Shown here: one piece after another, positions 1-11,000 of the stretch
How positions within the stretch are numbered: position 1 is the first letter of the stretch
How the letters are laid out: each line of letters starts with the position of its first letter
NCBI GenBank assembly: GCA_018398575.1
Contig: JAGTXZ010000020.1
Span: 1,054,001 to 1,118,000 of the forward strand
Direction: 5' to 3'
DNA from: Ampelomyces quisqualis
Lineage: Eukaryota > Ascomycota > Dothideomycetes > Pleosporales > Phaeosphaeriaceae
Length of the DNA: 64,000 nt
The notes under the pieces: generated by a model
What the model was told of the DNA's origin: nothing
Databases searched by the model: none
Seen by the model: only the letters and a program-made list of their open reading frames with translations
Program-made: the position numbers and the translations under genes

Positions 1-197
1 TCACCATCAATGTAGCGGCAAAAAGGGGACTTGGGGACTTTATACATGTCCTTCTGGCGATCATGAACCATAGACCAACGGCGCAACCCGACCAGCTGTT
101 CGCTACAGTCTTTACTTGCGCCTCACCTTGAAAGCTGTGGATCAACATCACGCAGCAAGCACACTTCCACCTTACCACCACAAATCACGATACCACC

Positions 198-1460
198 ATG
201 GCGGCCTCCCCCATAGCGCTCAGCCCAAGGCCTAATCCGCCAGGGACTCGAGTCGTCCCAAACGCTGCGAAGACCAAAGCCCTCGCCATCCTCAACTCGA
301 GCAACAAAGCCGCGCGCTCACCCCCTGCAGCGCCCGCGGCGAGCTCGGCGAACGATGGGAGCCTCGATCTATCCGAACAGATGAATGACGAGGTGCGACA
401 GCGCTTCGTCAGCGGGAAGAAGCTCGGAGAAGGAACCTACGCCAACGTCTACGCAGGCCACTACCGAGACGATCCCACCGCGCTCGTCGCCATCAAGAAG
501 ATCAAGTTCGTCGCCGAGTTCAAGGACGGCATAGCCATGGACGCGATTCGCGAGATCAAGTTCCTGTCCGAACTCTCTCACCCGAACATCATCAAGCTGC
601 ACGCCGTCTTCTCGACCAAAGACCAGAACCTCTCCCTGGTCCTCGAACACCTCCCGCTCGGCGACCTCGAAGGCATGTGGAAAGACAGGAGCGTAACATA
701 CTCTGGCGCGGACATCAAAGCTTGGTCGAACATGCTCATTCAAGCCGTCTGGTTCTGCCACGAAAACTACGTCTTGCACCGCGATATCAAAGGCAACAAC
801 CTACTCATCGCCGCCGACGGCACCATCAAACTCGCCGATTTCGGTCTCGCCCGCTCGTTCGCCGATCCCGGACGGCCCATGACATCAGCTGTAATTACGC
901 GCTTCTACCGACCCCTCGAGCTTCTCTACGGATGCTACCACTACGGCGGCGCAGTCGACATGTGGAGCGTAGCCTGCGTGATCTGCGAACTCGCCGTGCG
1001 CAACTTCTTCCTCGCGGGCATGACCGACCTAGGGCAAGTGTCTGAAATCTGCAACGTCTTCGGCACGCCCACCGACGAGGTCTGGCCCGGCGTGTCTTCG
1101 CTACGCTACTACGTTGCGCCCGAACAACAACCAGGCCAAGCCAAAGGCAGCATTGCCCCGCGAATGGGCAAGCCCTTGTCCTGGTGGCGCAGCTCCTTTC
1201 CCCTCCTAGGCGAAGATGGCATCGATCTAATACGCAACATCATGGTCCTCGACCCAAGCAAAAGACTGACAGCACGCCAGGCCCTCGAACATCGCTACTG
1301 GACAAGCATGCCAAGACCTACGAGGAAGGAAAATCTACCAAAACAAGGTGGCGGGGAATTCAAGCTCGGCGAAGACCTCAAGAGGAAAGGTGGCGAGACC
1401 CCCGCGAATGGCCGCGCAGATAAGGTGGCGAGGAAGTTGGACTTTGGCGCCATGGCCTGA
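198..1460 (+). CDS. TFIIH-type cyclin-dependent kinase (CDK7/Kin28-like)
   Basis: Single-exon Ser/Thr kinase of 420 aa; the ATG sits in a good context (CACCATGG). In the sequence: a non-conserved Ala/Pro-rich N-terminus of about 65 residues, glycine loop GEGTYANVY (77-85), catalytic Lys100 in VAIK, helix DAIREIKFL (115-123) in place of PSTAIRE, HRD at 194-196, DFG at 214-216, and a T-loop Thr229 followed by ITRFYRPLELLYG. Overall order and the FGTPTDEVWPG insert fit the CDK7/Kin28 group, which as a family phosphorylates the RNA polymerase II C-terminal domain within TFIIH in the nucleus. Two usual motifs differ: HRDLKPNN is HRDIKGNN, and the APE motif reads PLE. The C-terminal 60 residues are basic and probably carry nuclear localisation. 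Convergent with pyruvate carboxylase. The kinase assignment is very secure; the CDK7 subgroup is likely. Confidence 0.9.
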   Translation: MAASPIALSPRPNPPGTRVVPNAAKTKALAILNSSNKAARSPPAAPAASSANDGSLDLSEQMNDEVRQRFVSGKKLGEGTYANVYAGHYRDDPTALVAIKKIKFVAEFKDGIAMDAIREIKFLSELSHPNIIKLHAVFSTKDQNLSLVLEHLPLGDLEGMWKDRSVTYSGADIKAWSNMLIQAVWFCHENYVLHRDIKGNNLLIAADGTIKLADFGLARSFADPGRPMTSAVITRFYRPLELLYGCYHYGGAVDMWSVACVICELAVRNFFLAGMTDLGQVSEICNVFGTPTDEVWPGVSSLRYYVAPEQQPGQAKGSIAPRMGKPLSWWRSSFPLLGEDGIDLIRNIMVLDPSKRLTARQALEHRYWTSMPRPTRKENLPKQGGGEFKLGEDLKRKGGETPANGRADKVARKLDFGAMA

Positions 1461-2124
1461 GCGTGAAGTGATGCTCCTCGTCCGCCCCGGGCGTGACCCC
1501 TCCGAAACACACACGCGGGAAAACGCAAATTCGGGATTCTTTTTTTTTTGCATGGCGTGGTGTTGCGGCATTGTGCGCGTCTGGCATAGGCCTGCATGGA
1601 GCCTAGAGTGAACCGCCCTGTATTTCCCCGTGTTGGCAGTCTGTATCGTGTTGTACCCTTGCCATTCGGTATCATGGAGTCTGGACCACCGAAAATCGAT
1701 GCTGCAAGGCCCCCGGCTCCAAAATGGGAGCTGCGAACGGACTCTTGTCATTGATTTTCCGTCGTGATCTCGAGCTGCCTACTCAATGGAGAAAAATGTA
1801 GTCCAGGATTAACAATGTTTTCTTCGTGGTAGGATGCCCATTGCTTGTGTCCATATGCAAGGTGATGGTCACGGTGAAGCGTTCTCGAGAGCATGAGCAT
1901 GGTTTAGAAGTTGGTGTACGAACGCCTTCAACCAAGGGTCCGTATCCGCTAGTTGTATTCATCATACTAGGCAAAAAAGGCATGACCCCAAGTCTCTAAA
2001 TCATCCGAGAATATCCTAGGTTTGCCAACTTGTATTTACTATGATTTCCACGCTGCCACTTTGTATTCTCACCTCGTCGCCATGCGAAATGTCATATGGA
2101 GTAACAATCAATTTCGCGTTCTGT
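1461..2124. other. Convergent intergenic region
   Basis: Lies between the stop codons of the kinase and pyruvate carboxylase, so it should hold both 3' UTRs. A T-run near 1542 is the only visible feature; the short ORFs here have no family resemblance. Confidence 0.6.
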
Positions 2125-5100
2125 TCACTTGACAAGCTTGCAGACAAGGTCGCCAGAGTCGACTGAATCGCCCTCGCGGACCGACAGGTTGCTGACTTTT
2201 CCGGAGTGAGGAGCAGAAATGACCATTTCCTAATAACATTATTAGCAATGCTCCAAAGTTTATGCTTTGGTGAATATAACTTACCATCTTCATGGCGCTG
2301 AGAATGGCAACTGGGTCACCCTTCTTGACCTCGCTTCCGTCGTGGACACGAACCTCGACCAACACACCAGACATGGGCGAGCCGACTTGGGTGCTGTCGG
2401 TGGGATCAGCCTTTGGTCGAGAGATGTTCTCAATGGCCGCGTGCTGGTCCTCAACAGTGACAGTACGTGTCTCGCCGTTCATCTCGTAGAAGACCTCACG
2501 AAGACCAGTCTGCTCCGAGAGCGGCCCGATGGCAAGAAGCTTAAGAATAAGGACCTTGCCCTTTTCAAGCTCAACGTGGAACTCCTCGCCAAGCTCAGGG
2601 CGCGACAAGAAGTAGCGCGTTGGCAGCACAGAGAGATCGCCGTATTTGGACGTCCATTTCTTGTAGTCGTCGAAGACCTTGGGGTACATGATGGAGGATG
2701 CAACATCGCACTCGGTGGCATCGCCCCACTTGGACTTTAGGTCCGTCTTGACTTGGGCGATGTCGATTGGGTCGAGGTACAATCCAGGACGCTTGTCCAT
2801 CTTCCTTCGCTCACGGAGCGCTTGCGATCGAAGAGGCTCAGGGAAGCCACCGTATGGCTGGCCCATGAGACCCTCGAAGAATTCCAGGACCGAAGAGGGG
2901 AAGTCGAGCTGCTCAGCCTTGGATAGCACATCGTCGTATGAGAGCTTGTTGGACACCATGAATTGAGCCAAGTCACCAACAACCTTGGACGTAGGTGTGA
3001 CCTTGACGATGTCACCGAGCAAATCGTTGGCCTGCTCATAGGCCTTCTTTGTCTGAGCCCACTGCTCACCAAGTCCTTGTTGGGAGGCTTGGAAGATGAG
3101 GTTGGTGAGCTGGCCACCAGGAATTTCGTGCTCGTAGACTTCTGGATCAGGTCCAGTAAGACCAGCCTCGAATGGTGAGTATAGGAGACGCAGTTGTGCC
3201 CAGTACGCGTCAAGGTTGCGGATCATGTGCGGATCAAGACCAGAGTCAAAGTCAGTGCCCTCGAGAGATGCAAGGATGGCACCAATGCTGGGCTGGGACG
3301 TCATGCCAGACATGCTGTCGATAGCAGCATCGACAGCATCCGCGCCAGCCTCAGCGCAAGCAACCATGGAGGCTACACCAGTACCAGCAGAGTCATGGGT
3401 GTGAACGTGGATTGGAAGATTGGGGTGCTTCTCACGAATGGTGCCAATGAGAAGGCGGGCGGCACGGGGCTTGAGCACACCAGCCACTGGTATGTTGTGT
3501 TAGCTTTACGTATTCGTTCTGAACTGCGGAAGAGACTCACTGTCTTTCACGCCTAGCACGTGAATACCCATGTTGACCAACTTGCCAACAAGATCAATGT
3601 AATACTCAAGGTTGTACTTCTTCTTGGGGTTCAACATGTCTCCCCTGTACAATAGTCAGTATCCGGCACGGGTGGATTTCAGGATTACAACTTACGAGTA
3701 GCACACTGTACCCTCAACAACTCCACCAGCCTTCAGGACAGCCTTGATACCGACCTCAAGCTGCTCAATGTCGTTCAAAGCATCGAAGACACGGAAGATG
3801 TCGACACCGTTCTTCTTAGCCTGCTCACAGAAGTGGAAGATGGCGTTGTCAGGAAGGGAGGAGTACGCGACACCATTGGCACCACGGAGGAGCATCTGGA
3901 AGGGGATGTTGGGTACAAGCTTCCTCATCTTCCTCAGACGCTCCCAGGGATCTTCGTAGAGGAATCGCATGGCAACGTCGAAGGTAGCACCACCCCAGCA
4001 CTCAAGTGCCCACGCATTGGCAAAAGCATGGCTAGTCTCCTTGGCGATGTTGAGCAGGTCAACTGTTCGCACACGGGTTGCGAGGAGAGACTGATGGGCA
4101 TCACGCCAAGTAGTGTCCATGATCAAGCAGCCCTTGTTGGCGCGTACAGCCTTTGCGAATGCCTCGGGGCCTTCTTTGACAATGACGTTTCTCCATCCTG
4201 TGGCGCAGGGAGCAGAAGCGTCGACTTGCTTGCCTGCGCTGTCAAAGATTTTTGGAATTGGAATCTCGCCCTTGAACTTGGGCTCACCAACCTGACCCTT
4301 GATTTGACTGCCGTTGACCGCGAGATCTCCGAGATAGGCAAGGAGCTTCTGTGCACGGTTCTGCGAGCCGATGAGGTTAAAAAGCGCAGGGGTGTCGTCA
4401 ATGAAGGTAGTCCAGCATTGTCCTTCGACGAATGTAGGGTGTGTGAGAAGCTTGATCAAGAAGGGAATGTTGGTCTTCACGCCACGGATACGGAACTCGA
4501 CAAGTGCACGGAGCATTTTTCGACGAACGATCTCGTATGTGGAACCACGGCATGTGGCTTTGACCTAGGATATGTTAGCTTTTTTTTCCTGCTCACAGAC
4601 CCAACATAGTGTCACCTACAAGGAGCGAGTCGTAATGTGCTGCGAGACTGTTAGCAGGTGAAACAAAAATTGTCGTAAAGAAAAGTGAACAAATGTTGCA
4701 AATAGAAAGGAAAGACGAAATCGGAAAGCCGTGAGGTCCGGGGGTGAAAGGTGCCTGTAGGATGGAATGCCGGGGATATTGAAGGATGTGCCCAGCGAGC
4801 AACATGAGACATTAGACATTAGACATTAGTGGAAGCATTTCGAAGGCGGCCGAACTGCACTGTAAGATATCTTCGGTGTCTGATGTTGAAGCTTGCATAA
4901 TCTCCAGGAGAGGTGCCATGATGAGAAGGGCGATCAAGAACAAAGGAAGGAAATATACAAAACTTACGAGTGATGATAGATCCTGCAAACCCGTTGGATC
5001 CATCGAGACGACTATGATAAAATTAGCATACGATTTGCTCTGAAGGCCAAACGAGTCTTACACTCCGTTGCCTCCCGCCGAACGATAGACCTCAATTTTT

Positions 5101-6600
5101 CCGGTATCGGGCGCGAAGCTGTTAGCAGGATCCTCGGTAGTGATACGGCACTGGAACGCAAAGCCTCGTGTGGAAATGTGGTCCTGGGTCAGACCGAGCT
5201 GCTCGAGTGATGCACCAGCTGCAATCTGAATTTGTGCCGCAACAATATCGATACCAGTGACCTCCTCGGTGATGGTGTGCTCGACTTGACTACAGGAAGT
5301 CAGTAACCGCCTCATCACGAGGGCATTCACAATGGCTTACATTCGGGGGTTAATCCTAGAGTGACATGATCAGTGGATGTTGTGCAGATTGGGAAAGGAA
5401 GCTTACTCAATAAAGTAATATCGATTTTGCTGATCGACCAAGAACTCCGCGGTACCGGCGTTGCGGTACTTGACCGACTGAGCGAGTCTGACAGCATCGG
5501 CCAAGATGTTGTCACGAGTCTCGACGGGAAGGTCCTTTGCAGGAGCAATCTCAACCACCTTTTGATGACGGCGCTGCACGGAGCAGTCACGCTCGTACAA
5601 GTGCACGACATTGCCAAGGTTGTCACCAAGAAGCTGGACTTCAATGTGCTTGGGCTTGTCGAGGAAGCGCTCGACAAACACGGTGCCGTTGCCGAAGGCC
5701 GCTTTAGCCTCGGATGTTGCGCGCTCAAACGAGTCTTTGAGAGTGCCCTGTTCGCGGACTACACGCATTCCACGGCCTCCACCACCGAACGCGGCCTTGA
5801 TGATGATGGGGAAGCCGAATTCGTCGGTGAAGGCCTTGACATCCTCAAACCTCTCGACCGGGCCAGGAGTTCCTGGCACAACGGGCACATTGCACTTGGT
5901 GGCCAGCTTGCGGGCAGAGACTTTGTCGCCGAGGGCGTCGATGGTGTCAGGGGAGGGTCCCACAAACTATTGCCCAGCGTCAGCCTTACCGCATGCATGT
6001 GACGACAGCTGCGATTGGCAAGGGCGACCAACCCCTCCTTCCGCCGTGCGTCATAGGGTAAACAGCGGACGCAAAAAGAGAGCACACTCACAATGAGGCC
6101 GGCCTTTTCGACGTTGCGGGCAAACTCAGCGTTCTCGGACAGAAAGCCGTAGCCGGGGTGGATCATGTTCACGTTGTGCTCGACGGCAATCTTGATGATC
6201 TCGTCGCCGGCCAAGTACGCACCGACGGGCGTGTACTGGCCGCGCGCGCCGATCTCGTAGGCCTCGTCGGCCTTTTGCCTGTGCATGCTGAGGCGGTCTT
6301 CATGGCTGTAGACTGCGACGGTGTGCAGAGACAGCTCGTGGGCCGTCCGGAAGATGCGGATGGGGATCTCTCCCCGGTTGGCCACTGGCAGGGCTGTCAG
6401 CCGGACTGGCGAGCTTCCAGCGGGCCATTGCGGGCGGACAGCTACATACCCAGGAGCTTCTTCAGCTGCATGATGGAGCTGCTCGCTCGCAGCCGGTGGT
6501 GCACCGAGTTGCGGTGAGGGTGGTGCTCGCCATGCTCATCGTCGAAGTCGTTCTCGTCAATGGCCGACGAGGCGTTCTTATCAGGTACAGGCTGGGCCAT
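2125..6600 (-). CDS. pyc: Pyruvate carboxylase
   Basis: ATP- and biotin-dependent carboxylation of pyruvate to oxaloacetate, the anaplerotic enzyme of gluconeogenesis; usually cytosolic in fungi. Exons on the complement, in coding order: 6600-6450, 6384-6092, 5966-5407, 5355-5341, 5289-5062, 5011-4968, 4639-4620, 4564-3696, 3644-3541, 3486-2285, 2229-2125. They sum to 3591 nt, giving 1196 aa, close to yeast Pyc (about 1180). Domains in order: biotin carboxylase with LLVANRGEIPIRIF, ATP-grasp loop AAFGGGGRGMRV and INPRIQVEHT; carboxyltransferase with MDTTWRDAHQSLLATR; C-terminal biotinyl domain whose Lys lies in LSAMKM, right at the last exon junction. Exons of 15 nt (encoding most of EINPRI), 20 nt and 44 nt are required to keep the conserved sequence. 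The 4640-4967 intron is unusually long (328 nt). A TATATA box lies about 100 bp before the ATG. Confidence 0.95.
4808..4829. repeat. Short tandem repeat (7-mer x3) in a pyc intron
   Basis: Three copies of GACATTA plus one base lie inside the 328-nt intron of the pyruvate carboxylase gene. The repeat may have contributed to the intron's unusual length, but it is too short to draw more from. Confidence 0.8.
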
Positions 6601-8089
6601 GGTGAAATGACCGCGGTGTGCAGTGACAAGGATGGGAGGGAGAAGGGTGATGGAGGGGAAGGAGACTTGCGCGCCGGAGTCTGGGAGCGTCGAGGAACTA
6701 TATAACGACGCGACTTTAATCCCAAAACAGCCCGCTGGGGAAACTTAGCAAAGCCAAGCCCAGATGGAAACGCTGCCACTGCTCGCCGTGACCCCGTGGG
6801 CGCGTGTGGTGCATCAAAAGAACTGGAGCTTGTGCTGCCCCTCCAGGCCCTGGGTGGTGGAAGTGTTTGGGTTGCCCTCACCGCCAGGCGCTGCACCCTC
6901 CGAGTCCCCAGACCCTCCCGCGAGCTCTCCCTCCTTTGCCTGCTCTGTTTCCACGAGTTGCATCGGGGGACCACCCACGATAGGCTGTCTCTCGCGCTTT
7001 GCCTCGGCGCACACTCGGGGTTTCCGGCCATCTCCTTGCTGCCCTGTCGCGTACCTGCATCAGCATCACGGCGACGAGGCACAGCACCACCTTTTCTCCA
7101 GCTTGCTGCAGCCTCCGGTGCGGCTGCCCGCCCGATCTGCACTAGCCAGCCTACCTGCAACCTTAAACTCACCAGGCCAAACGGTGGCATGCATAAAGCC
7201 GTCATAACGTGAACAAACCGAAAGCCTATCGAAGCTCTTGGCGAGTGAGCGACGGATCTGCATGCACTACCTACAGTAGTCTTCCGGTGAGAGCCTTGGC
7301 AGGAGCTGCAAGGTGTTGAAACGGAGACCCCAAGTGCGTTCAGCAAATGAGAGCTGTACAAACATCCCACCTGTAAATTGTCCTGCCATACAACTGCCTC
7401 CCCGGCGCCCAGCCTCTCACCGGGGAGTCGAGACTAGGTAGGTATTGCATGTACATGGTAGGTTACATCCGCCCAGACATGCACAAAGAAGCCCTCGGCT
7501 ATCTACTGTGCCAGCCTGGTGGAGAGGTGGAGACCCCGTGAAACTCGCTTCGTAGAGGAATGTTTAGCTCAACATGCACATTGCAAACGGGAAACACTGC
7601 ACGACTTGGCGCCCCATCGTGTTGCATCGACCAACACTGGAAAAACTCTTTGTTGCACAAATTTGTGCTCCATCAAGTACCAGCCCAGGGGTATTCAGGT
7701 GGACATTTCAACATCGAAAAAACCCGTCGACCATAGCCAGGCTTATTTATACCAAGGATACAACGCAGTCTAGGCCCATTCGCACATCATCTACGTGGTC
7801 GTGGCAAGAACGGATGACGTCAAGTGGCGAGGAATCTTCTTGAAGCCCACCAAAATAGCTTGATTAGCTACAATACAAAAGTCTGAAACGTGTTCCATGT
7901 TAGAACACGCAGACCTGGAAAACCGCCTGAACGCCTCTAGGGTACACCGCATGTCTGCTGTTCTAGCATGTTATGCACGCGCTTTGCATGTCCTCCAACC
8001 GAAATGATCAATATGTAGATCGAATGCAGACCCATATTCTTCCCTTGGCTCATAATTACTAACTGCACTTCATTCTGGCTAGACTTGCT
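6601..8089. other. Intergenic region, pyc promoter and clathrin 3' end
   Basis: About 1.5 kb between the pyc start and the clathrin heavy chain stop, both on the minus strand. It must hold the pyc promoter (right of 6600) and the clathrin 3' UTR (left of 8090). Several overlapping ORFs of 60 to 150 codons occur between 6764 and 7370 on both strands in GC-rich sequence; none has recognisable family features and I do not call them. Confidence 0.6.
6699..6704 (-). promoter_or_regulatory. Candidate TATA box for pyruvate carboxylase
   Basis: TATATA reads toward the pyc start codon about 100 bp downstream. The position fits a fungal core promoter; no other element was checked. Confidence 0.4.
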
Positions 8090-11000
8090 CTAGAAGCCAC
8101 GATAGCCGGTAGCTTGCGGAGCAACGCCGTTGGCTTGTCCGTAAGGACCCGGAGAGGGCGCCGAAGCCATGGGGCCCTGGGTAAGCATAAGTCGCGAACC
8201 CAGAATGGGCGTATCCTCCTCCTTCTTTTGCTGAGAAGCCTCGCGAGCCTTGCGTTCCTCGCTGTCCTTCTTCAAAACCTCCATCGCCGCGGTTTGCTGA
8301 GAAAGCAGGTTGATCATGTACGGCATGGTGAAGTCATGTAGACCGTTGCGCCATGACATCTCCAGGATCACATCAGGCCGGATGAGGTCGTAACAAGCGT
8401 ACAGCATACCAACGTAGCACTCGCGGCTGCCGATGTCGACAAAGTATCGCAGAAGATCTTCAACAATCTCCGACTTGGTCGACATGGCAGAAGTCTCGAT
8501 CGCATCCTTGAACAGCTTGTCCTGTTTTGAAAGAGCAATCGACTTCTCCCATCGCTTATTCTTGCGATAGATGTCGGCGGCGATTTGGCGGAAGAAGACA
8601 AGATCATGCTTCTCCAGACGTTGAGCAAGGTCGACTGGGTCGTAGTTGTCATAGTTGTTGACTGAATCACGCAGCGTCTTGTAGTCCTCCTCTTCAATCA
8701 AAAGGTCGTTGAGAGCGTTGTTGACCTCACGCTTGTTCTGCGATTGCACGTTCAACAAGAAAGGCTTGATGAGGGGAATGTTGTCCGACTTAACGAACAT
8801 GCGGACAACACGATTGACATCGATCCTCGGAGTCAGGGCCTGCAGGAGATCGGTCAACAGCGTAGGCTGTTCCTCAAGGTAGAAACTCAGGGCGCGGTAG
8901 TAGATTTCGACATTTGTAGCCTTGATGATGGTGTCTTTGAAGGCTTGGTGTTCCCAGGCATCCGCAGAACGTTCCATCATTGCTGAGAAAAGTTAGTAGT
9001 TATTCAGTTAGACGAATGCAAAAAGGCACCAACCTAGAGCGGCGTTGTCAAATTCGTCGTAGTGGATGTACAGGAAAATGAGCTCAGCCTGATCGTCAAG
9101 TCAGTATTTGCTTCAGCTAGTCAGGGAATATGTTACTAACCCAAAGGTGACACTCCTCCATGGACCGAATGACTTTTGGAATATTGATACGAGACCAGAA
9201 GAGACGAAGATGTTCCATGACACGCTCGGGATGGTATTTGGCAAGAGCATCGGCGAGTGCTGTGAATAGCCCCATATGAGCTGGAACATGTTAGTCATCC
9301 GAGTAGTTGAATTCTTAGAATGGTTTCGACGTACCTCGTTCAAGACCGAGACCAGCCTCGAGGAGGCTGATCAATTCGTCGAAATAGCCGTTGCGCTCAT
9401 ACTGCTTGACCAAGTCGGCAAGCTCCTCAGCGTGGATAATTAGATTGAGACCACAGATCTGAGCTAGACGGAATTCCTTGTTGTCGATACAAGTCATGTT
9501 CACTTGCTTCCACACCTTGACACTGTTCGCCTTGCGCGCGCATTCAACAGCCGCCTGATAGTCTTCCAGGTGCACCAACGTTGTGGCAAGCTTGGCCCAG
9601 TTGGAGATGCTGGTGAAGAATATCTTCGCAGCCTCGTGATAGCCTTCTTCGTATGCCTTGTCTCCTGAAGCCTCGACATCTGCTACGTTGGTTCCACGCA
9701 AGAACTCCTCAAGTTCAGGAAGTTGGTTGGTACGGGCGAAGCAAAAAGCTAAAGCTGTGTCGACTGGAACCTCGCGGAGGGTCTTTCGGGCCATTCTCAG
9801 AAACTTGATCAAGTCCTCATCCTTGCCAGCGTGCGTGGCAATCTCGATGACTTCCAAGAAGTTTGATGGGTCTCCAGCACGGATGTAGGAGTCGATGGAA
9901 TCCGTGACACGAAGTCCGTCCAACTGGGCTTTGGCAACTCTGCTCCAGACTTCAGGTGTCTCAACACGTTCAGCATATTCGTGGGCACGGTCGATGCTCA
10001 CAATGTGCTCAATGAGCACGCTGGCGGCATCATGGTGTTGACCGTGCTTCTTGTAGATTTCAAATGCCTCCTCGTACATGCCAACCTCGATACACTGCTG
10101 CGCAATATCTTCCGGTGTGTAGTGTTCGAGCTGGTGGATGTAATCCATCATGCGTCCACGGTCAGATTTCGCAGCTGTAAGCATAAGCAGGTTCTGCAGA
10201 GACGGATTGTCGCTGAAGCTGGATGGCTGTTCGATGTCAGAAGGTTTCCTAGACAGGTAGCACGAACAACGAACCTCAAGAATAATACGTTCAAGCAGCT
10301 CGATGAGCTCTGCAGGCATGTCACCAGTGATAAACGCCTTCACAGCCACGGAGACCTTGTCGGGGTCGGTAGAAGCTTGGGATATGGTTAGCAGGAGATT
10401 TTATAGAACAGATTTGCCAGTCCACGATGATGTCACAACAGTGCATCGTAGGACTTCAGGCTTATGTTTCGGCTCGCGAGGGATACTAGAGCTAGGAGCA
10501 TACGTACACGGTACAGCGGTGGAGGTGACCTGATCGACCAACGAACGGCGATGCATGTTGTTGGGAGATAGAACATAATCCCATATCTCGGAATCAGCTC
10601 GCTCGAGTAGGTAACGAGCTTGCGCCTTGAACATGGCATTCTCGTTCGTGATGTGAATCAACTCAAGATCGTTTTGCCCCTTTTCGTACGCAATGAGCGC
10701 AAGGCCGGGGTCGCGCTTCTCGCAGTATTTACCAACGCTGAGTGTATCATACTGATCGTTCTCCTTCAAGAAGCGCTCAGGGTTGTTGTTTGAATCAATG
10801 TAGATCTTGGCGAGAGCGTTGTATACGGCTTGCTGCTGGTTGCCGCTCGCAAGGGTCTGCTCCAAGAACGGCAGAAGAAGCTTCAATCGGTTGCGTGACT
10901 CGACCTGCTCAACAAGTTCGTCGATTGGAATCGAGGAAGGTGTTACGGAGGCCAACAGTCCTTTGATGATGCCCTCGTCGCAATCGACGTCGAGCAGACC

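Noticed and set aside
3833..4609. Plus-strand ORF of 258 codons inside pyruvate carboxylase
   Set aside because: Antisense to the conserved carboxyltransferase exon; no family resemblance.
6462..7370. Minus-strand ORF of 302 codons over the pyc first exon and upstream region
   Set aside because: Different frame from the pyc exon, Arg/Ser/Pro-rich, no domain; a product of GC-rich promoter sequence.
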